Source of the DNA: Mytilisepta virgata
Lineage: Eukaryota > Mollusca > Bivalvia > Mytilida > Mytilidae
Length of the DNA: 64,000 bases
Direction: 5' to 3'
Assembly (NCBI GenBank): GCA_028015205.1
Contig: CM051521.1
Location: forward strand, 98,618,513-98,682,512
The first letter of the stretch is position 1; the number at the start of each line of letters is the position of its first letter. A program made the translations under genes and the position numbers. This document shows positions 37,174 through 64,000 of the stretch, piece after piece. The notes under the pieces are model-generated. The model was not told the DNA's origin. It did not search any database and was given only the letters and a program-made list of their open reading frames with translations.

Positions 37174-39190
37174 AAAAATATGGTTATAGGCAATGTATGA
37201 CAGGTAGTTCGGCAAATGGCCAGTTGTCCCCAAACATATTTTTGCGTCAATCAACTACTGGTTTTAATTTGATAAATTTTAAATTTAATTTCTGTCAACC
37301 TTTTGAAATACTAAATTTTCTATCAATAGTTGTTCTTTTAGAAACCATTTACATGAAAAAATACATTGTACATTCATACATACATGCAATTTAACAAATT
37401 TTAGAGATTAAACTTTACATATCCCTTATATACATACTAAGGTCAAAATTGTTCAAAATATTGGTCTTCCGGATCCTGCAAAAATAATTTTTTTCACAGG
37501 TATCATTTGTTTGATCATTTTTTTAAAACAGTATTTTATCTTCAATAAATGGGATCTATAGGATATTACTATGTCCCATCATGACCATTTCTCTTTGGCA
37601 ATTCAACCTAGTACAACCAATAAGTTGTGATGCTCTTGAAAAGACGGACTATACTCTGACTCTGACCTTGGATATGACCTCTACTGTAGTAAAACTGTGT
37701 ATGATGCAAATTTATCATACCATTGTACCCATAGAGGCATACAGAGAAAGTTAATGTATGGCATACCAACTAAATTATCATACCTCTGTTTTGACTTTGG
37801 TAAAGGTCTTGCAGAAAATGTGTCCTGTGTAATTCTCAATCTCCAGTATGATTAACAGCTTCTTATATAGATGTTTCATGTTAGGTTACCACACTAAAGA
37901 ACAGTGATATGGCTAGACTAAAAAGTTTATTTAATAAAAAAAAGTCTGATAAGTAACAGCATGATTGTATCACAATATGGAATAATATCTATCACAATTA
38001 AATATGATTATTGAGAATAAAAACATTTATCTAGTAAGTAAACAGAAGGAAATGACGAAATAAATTTAGTACAGAACTTTAGTACCTGAACTCCCACAGG
38101 ACCAACAAAAAAAGTTTGATCCATAATGCTTTTTTTAGGAACTGAATTTCCAAGCAAAATAAATACTTAAAAGTTTTATACCTTAGCTGTTTTAAGTGGA
38201 TAGTTTCTAGCAACCATAGTTCCACTGTTTACTAATTTTAAAATCTCTGCACTACTTATTGAAAATATAAAATAAATTATAAAAATACTATAAAAATACC
38301 TAGTAAATCATTTAAAAGTCTGGCCCTTGTTTGAAAAGATACAATTTATTTTGCATTTGTGCACTGAGAATGCACTGAGAATGAAAAATATGCTATTACA
38401 GATAGTCATTTATGATGGCAATTTATATGTATTAATTGTGATTAAAGTAAACAAAATGTACTATACCATTTTTTATTGATATTTTAACAAACTGTTTTGC
38501 ATAAAACAACTTCATGTTTTTTTAATAGTCAGAAACCAAGAAATTCATCCAAGTTTACAGTATCATTTTATAGTGTCATCTCTTGACAAACTACTTGATT
38601 AATAGTGAAACCATCATGATACCAAATTGGAGTATTTCACATTAAAAAATAAGGAAATTTATCTAACACATGAGATATGTTATGAAAGGAATTATAAATT
38701 ATTTAAAAATTTTTAAATTCATAAACAATGACTCTAATTAAAATTGTAAATGATATATAATAAGACTTTCTTTGATTTGAAAATAATGTTATTGATAACA
38801 TTTGATTCGTGTCAAGTAATGGCTCCCTCTAGTCTATCTTCGATATCACTTAAAAATGTCTTGTATTACTAATTATGATTATTTCCAGAATAACAATACA
38901 CCACAAAACATAAAGACAGTTCAAATCATAAAACTAACAGGTTAAACTATAACAATTGTTTTTTTCACACAGCTGTCCAAGACTGTACCGGTATACAAAA
39001 ATCAAAATAAAACAGATGGATGTTACAAGTTATAATACTGTCATATAAAAATATGGAAAATGACTTATATAAAATGAGAAAATTTCTTTTCAAGTCCAAT
39101 AGGCAATAGGCAATATCTGGGCCAGCACAACCATCTCTTATGTTCATACAAGGATGAAATATTGATCAATTAATGTGTTTCAGCTGTTCT
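37174..39190. other. HIF1AN 3' flank, no further features seen
   Basis: AT-rich non-coding DNA. TTTATT strings on the plus strand (for example near 37927) could serve as polyadenylation signals for HIF1AN but none stands out. Confidence 0.35.
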
Positions 39191-59649
<20,459 letters not shown>

Positions 59650-59764
59650 CTGAAGAGTAAAATTAATATATTATTATACTTTATGCAAATTTCTGATGTA
59701 ATCCTGTTATTTCATTGGTTCTTCAGAATGTGGTATTTTGCGGTGCTTTTTGTTTTATTCCGCC

Positions 59765-60135
59765 TACCCCTAGCAACATGTGTTAATTTTGCATAGCAAC
59801 GAAAATATCACATTCTGCGACCAAACGTTACCGAACTAAAAAAATATCACCCTTTCCAGCAGTTTTACCAATTAGTATTTCTCTTCTTGTATTGTCTCTG
59901 CACACACTTCTGCAAATGCCATACCAGCAGAATAATGGAAACAGGTTATAAATATTGAAAATCAAGACAACCGACTTGTCGTCTGATGTTTGTCAGCTTG
60001 GGTGGAAGTGAAATACTATATGGTAGAACTTGGCTGGAAAGGTTGATATTTTCTGAGTTCGGTATTGTTAGGTCTCGGAATGTGATATTTTCTTTGCTAT
60101 GCAAAATTATCACGTTGCTAGGGTAGTGTCATTTG
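59765..60135. repeat. Inverted repeat with ~70 bp arms
   Basis: CCCTAGCAAC, AATTTTGCATAGCAA, GAAAATATCACATTC and TACCGAACT on the left recur complemented at 60050-60130. Spacer about 210 bp. It lies in HIF1AN intron 1. Probably a MITE. Confidence 0.7.
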
Positions 60136-60384
60136 GGTCATTTGTCTGTGTGATTCTTTTTGTTTTCATCTTGAACCTGAAAAGTACTTGTATTTCTATA
60201 ATTCTATAATAGGCCATTACAGTTGCCACAACCCTACCAGGTGTTGGTTCTGCAGTATCACTATTGTCCGAAGGTGTTTTTATTAATATTATATTCTTGA
60301 CTTAAAATACAGTTAATTCATTGAAATACAGTATTTCGCATCAACTAATCCAGATGATATGGAATTCAGTATAATAAAAAACGT

Positions 60385-60518
60385 ACTGCCTTTAGTTGAT
60401 TGTCTTATTGTAGATTACCACATTTAGAAAAAATATCACCCTCGACTCCGTTTCTGGTGATATTTTTTCTTCATGTGGTAATCTACCATAACACCCTCAA
60501 CTTAAGGCAGTATGTTTA
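60385..60518. repeat. Near-perfect hairpin, ~55 bp arms
   Basis: ACTGCCTTTAGTTGATTGTC ... GTAGATTACCACAT ... AAAAAATATCACC pairs with GGTGATATTTTTTC ... ATGTGGTAATCTAC ... AACTTAAGGCAGT; the loop is around CTCGACTCCGTTTC. It could be a fold-back element. Lies in HIF1AN intron 1. Confidence 0.72.
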
Positions 60519-60924
60519 TATTACAATGATGATAAAAATTTACAACTTAAAACCGTTCTAAATTTATGAACAAACTTGTGGATATAATTTAGTGTACTTA
60601 TCACACAGATGTCAGTTGTTTCATATTTCTTCATATACATGTACTAGGCAAATTACATTATTATTTTTAGGCACATGAAAGAAGAAATAACAAGTTACCT
60701 TGGATCTTGCAACTGACATGTGTAACAAGTAATTTTTCCATAGTACTCATACTGTCAAAGAAATGATAAGTATGGTCTGGTTAGCTTTGATTTCTTCGTT
60801 ATTCTGGTCCTAAAAATTGATACTGATAACTTGTCAATTGACCACTGTCCTAGTTAACATTTATTATCTCCCCTGATGTTTAACTATACCCTTAACCACT
60901 TTACTTTTGAAAATGGATGGATGA

Positions 60925-61267
60925 ATTATTGTTTAATGTCCAGTGGCAACCAGGTGCATATCAGGACAAGAACATTTTGATATGATAATGAATATGATCC
61001 CTGCTTTGTACTAGACCGACACGCTAAGTCGGATTTTTAATGTGCTAGTTCACGAGGTAACTGTCCGCAGGAAGACATATCACCTCACTCGGACACATTA
61101 TACTGACTCCGAGCCGACCAGTCTTTGCTCTTGTTCCTAGATGCCAAGTGCTTGGCGGAGAAGCAGCAAATACCAATTTTAATGTCTTTGAATTGACCCG
61201 GCCGTGGATCGAACCTGCGACCTTCCGCACTCGGGACGAGCACGCTACCACGAGACCATCGAGGCGG
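60925..61267 (-). mobile_element. tRNA-derived SINE, copy 2
   Basis: Minus-strand copy of the SINE at 29360-29720, starting CCGCCTCGATGGTCTCGTGG with B box GGTTCGATCC and the same body strings (GTCTTCCTGCGGACAGTTAC, TCCTGATATGCACCT). Tail near GACATTAAACAATAATTCAT. It lies in intron 1 of HIF1AN. Confidence 0.78.
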
Positions 61268-61344
61268 TCTTTTGAAAATGTAATATATATGCAAATATTT
61301 CGGCAAAACATCTGTTTAAACCCTCTTCTTTTATATCTTTACTT

Positions 61345-62016
61345 CAATGTGTTCAGAATGCATGTGAAATATTTCAGAAGTAACAGGTTTATGGTGTTGA
61401 AGCTTCAGATTACACAAACTTGGTACCCTTAAAACCTGATGTGCCTAAAAATGACTAAGTTCAACAAATGATAAACTACATTTTTTTTTTCAAATCCACC
61501 AAAAATACATGGCGCACACATACAATGTGTTCAGAATGAGTGTGCAATATTTCAGAAGTGCTGGGTTTATGGTATTGGAGTTTCACATTACACAAACTTG
61601 GTACCCTTCATACCAAATATGCATAAAAATGACAAAGTGCAATAAATGATAAATTTTAAAATTTTTTCTCAAATCACCCAAAAAGGAGAGGTGCACATCT
61701 TCAATGTGTTCAGGATAAGTGTGCAGTATTTCAGAAAAGTACCAGGTATATGGCATTGGAGTTTCAGATTACACAAACTAGGAACCCTTCGTACCAACTG
61801 CGCATAAAAATGATAAATTTGACAATTTTTACTCAAAATCAAATCACTCTAAAGCTAAAAGGGGAGGTGCACATCTTCAATTTATTCAGAATAAGTGTGC
61901 AAAATTTTCATAAAATGGTGTTGGAATTTCACATTACACAAAGTATGTACGTACCATATGCATATACAGAGAGACCCAACCCTTAGACCTGCTTCCGCCT
62001 TCGGCGATGCAGGTTA
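61345..62016 (+). mobile_element. Family I element: four ~178 bp units and 3' hairpin
   Basis: Units with GTTCAGAAT near 61351, 61530, 61708 and 61884 (spacings 179, 178, ~176), each carrying CAGATTACACAAACTTGGTA or similar. It closes with a hairpin at 61987-62014 (ACCTGCTTCCGCC / GGCGATGCAGGT) followed by TAAAAA. The 5' end was not resolved. Confidence 0.62.
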
Positions 62017-62684
62017 AAAAAATTTTAGGGAAAGTATCCTTATTAACAGTTCTGGTCTAAACTGTAATATATATTGGCAATTTTAAATTTTGTCTTTTAA
62101 ATGTTTAAGCTGTTCTTTGCCCTTATAACAGCTAAACATTCCATATACATTCCTTGTATTATCTAGCCAAATACATGTACAATAACAAAATCCTAAATTG
62201 TATTTTATCAATAGAATAGTCAAATTTCAACTGTCACAAACTTAATGTTTTGTTATTACCAGAGGTGATATATTTACTAGGCAATGTATGTTCTTTGCTG
62301 TATTATATCAAGTCCACATTTTGGTGCTTCGTTAGGGAAAACACATTATATTTCAATCTCAAAATGAATATTTTGTACAGGTATTATCATTTGGTGATTT
62401 TTTTTCAAATTGAATCATAAAATTATACTGTTATAACTGAACACCAATTTCATGCTTTAGAAATTGTAATCAGGAAGAGATTATATAATGTAATCAATAA
62501 ATAATTGTACCACCTTTATCAGAATAATCTTCTTAATTGAAATTAATTGTAAATGTTGTAATTACTTTTTAATTACTCTGCCTGTAAAAGGTGTCTGACA
62601 ATAATAAAAAGTTCTGAACTTTTTTTTAGTTTATTAAAGTATGTTTACTTGTGATCAGAAAATAAATGACTATTATTATACTCC

Positions 62685-62754
62685 AGTATGTTTTTACTAT
62701 GTAAAATTTTATTCAGTAAAGTATGTTTTTACTATGTAAAATTTTATTCAGTAA
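62685..62754 (+). repeat. Two-copy 35 bp tandem repeat
   Basis: AGTATGTTTTTACTATGTAA and AATTTTATTCAGTAA occur twice in tandem just left of the Harbinger-like MITE. Confidence 0.8.
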
Positions 62755-63399
62755 GGCCATTTATTTTTAATTAGTTGGTTTACGGATCCGCCGACCCGAT
62801 TTTGCCCATTTGAAGAAAAAAAATAAAATTGAAAATTTTGGTTTTTTATTACCGGCGACCATCTGAAATCAGCCATCCAAAAAATAAAAATAAATTAAAA
62901 TCCTTTTTGCATCAAAATTTCATAAAAGATTATATTCCAATTCGTCTAAAAATAGATTATCCATCAATAAAATACTTGTAAACATGATCCAAAAAAAAAA
63001 AATCTATTTATAGACGTGAGTTGATGCCAATTTCCGAAACACGTTTTATGAAACGAATTTCTTAATAGAATCCATGCGGCTTTTAAGTTCATTTTGTATG
63101 AATATCTTCATTCCGTAAGATATCGAATCCACTCATTTTATGTTGTAGTTGACGAGTCGGATCCCTTAAAAAGGGAACGGTCTACTGGACAACGCTTTTC
63201 AAGATAGATGTTCTGACATTTGGGTTTCAAAAGAAGGAATTAACTGATCATTTGCAACCTTTGTACATTTGGCAATATAACCAAGATTGTTCAAAAGTAC
63301 ATGATTTTCCCTCTTTTTTTTTTCTTTTTTTTTCCCGACCGACCGACCCTATTTTTCTTTAAAAAAATCCGTAAACCAATTAATTAAAAATAAAAGGCC
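62755..63399. mobile_element. PIF/Harbinger-like MITE
   Basis: Terminal inverted repeats GGCCATTTATTTTTAATTAG and GGCCTTTTATTTTTAATTAA, both continuing TTGGTTTACGGAT, flanked by TAA on each side (62752-62754 and 63400-63402). GG termini and a TAA target duplication are typical of PIF/Harbinger. No transposase inside. Confidence 0.7.
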
Positions 63400-63480
63400 T
63401 AAAGTAACTATTCAGTCGCTTTTCGAGTTGGAAGAACTAAAATTTATTGCTTGGGGTAATAGTTTTTTTTAAATTCTATT

Positions 63481-63597
63481 GGACAACGTCATGATAATGG
63501 GCGTGTTTTTGGACAACATCACGATAATGGGCGTGTTTTTGCACAACGTCATGATAATGGGTGTTTTTGCACAACGTCACGATAGTGGGAATGTCAG
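63481..63597 (+). repeat. 30 bp tandem repeat, four units
   Basis: GACAACGTCATGATAATGGG / CGTGTTTTTG repeats at 63481, 63511, 63541 and 63569 with a few substitutions. No function is apparent. Confidence 0.85.
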
Positions 63598-64000
63598 TAA
63601 GATTTTAATGGTTTCGATTTTGTCCATAACTGAAAGTAATCACTGGGTTTTTCAACATTTCGGAGAAATTTGCGTCGGGAAAATAGTCAATGTTTCGGGA
63701 CCAATAAAATTGTTATATTCCTCAACACTGTTCAATAACTGTATACTGATTACAATGAAAAATGTAAATAATCGCAGCTCATTACAATTACTCTATGCCT
63801 ATGCAATAAACAGTATGAATTGAGTTTATTAATAATAAACATTTATGAGGCCTGATGGTTTCGAGATGCGACGGCCATACTTCCACGTCGGCCATAGGAT
63901 GTGTCAGCCATACTGCCATATCAACCATACCTTGTAAAGAAGTATTGGCCATACTTTAAATATTTATTCCATTGTGGTAATAACATAAAATATAATAATA

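Noticed and set aside
61045..61432. Open frames across 61045-61432 on both strands
   Set aside because: They overlap the SINE copy and have no recognisable domain.

Overview
The window is nuclear DNA of an invertebrate animal, most likely a bivalve mollusc. It is AT-rich, has short exons split by kilobase introns with GT-AG borders, and is crowded with short non-autonomous elements that look like the pearl / Helentron-associated class described from bivalves. The organism call is an inference. No bacterial, viral or CRISPR content was seen.

Four protein genes can be supported. (1) 7251-7551 (+): the last coding exon of a neutral ceramidase (ASAH2 type), the rest lying outside the window or unseen. 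(2) 15600-28794 (-): a complete nine-exon CCDC6 homologue, 412 residues. (3) 28983-35833 (+): an eight-exon gene for a polytopic membrane protein of about 411 residues, probably of the uncharacterised DUF7802 family, head to head with CCDC6 with 188 bp between the start codons. (4) 39191-59649 (-): the 2-oxoglutarate oxygenase FIH (HIF1AN), seven exons ending in the expected C-terminus; exon 1 lies beyond the right edge. The genes do not form a pathway. The CCDC6/membrane-protein pair probably shares a promoter.

Most of the rest is repeat. 586-6850 holds two elements of one family (E) tail to tail, giving an inverted pair of over 6 kb that is itself interrupted by a family F element. Family F copies or fragments recur at 2954-5098, 8150-9575, 12710-14642, 36478-37173, 44274-46402, 47817-48520 and 50248-51722. 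The second intron of HIF1AN contains a 6.4 kb block (52344-58775) made of twelve elements from three families (A, B, C) inserted inside one another. Reading each 5' end as an opening bracket and each 3' hairpin as a closing bracket gives a perfectly balanced structure five levels deep.

Smaller items: candidate TIR elements of hAT, PIF/Harbinger and pogo/Tigger type; two copies of a tRNA-derived SINE; a tRNA-like retroposon head; a nine-unit minisatellite; several long palindromes; and a (TA)35 tract.

The main finding is that the unrelated-looking element families share one terminal design. Each begins with CTAG (or nearby), then a mini-palindrome, then a 9-13 nt motif that is the reverse complement of the right arm of that family's 3' hairpin. 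The cores are tandem units of about 152-180 bp, a simple microsatellite often precedes the 3' hairpin, and the A, C and F cores carry many YY1-like (A)ANATGGC motifs.
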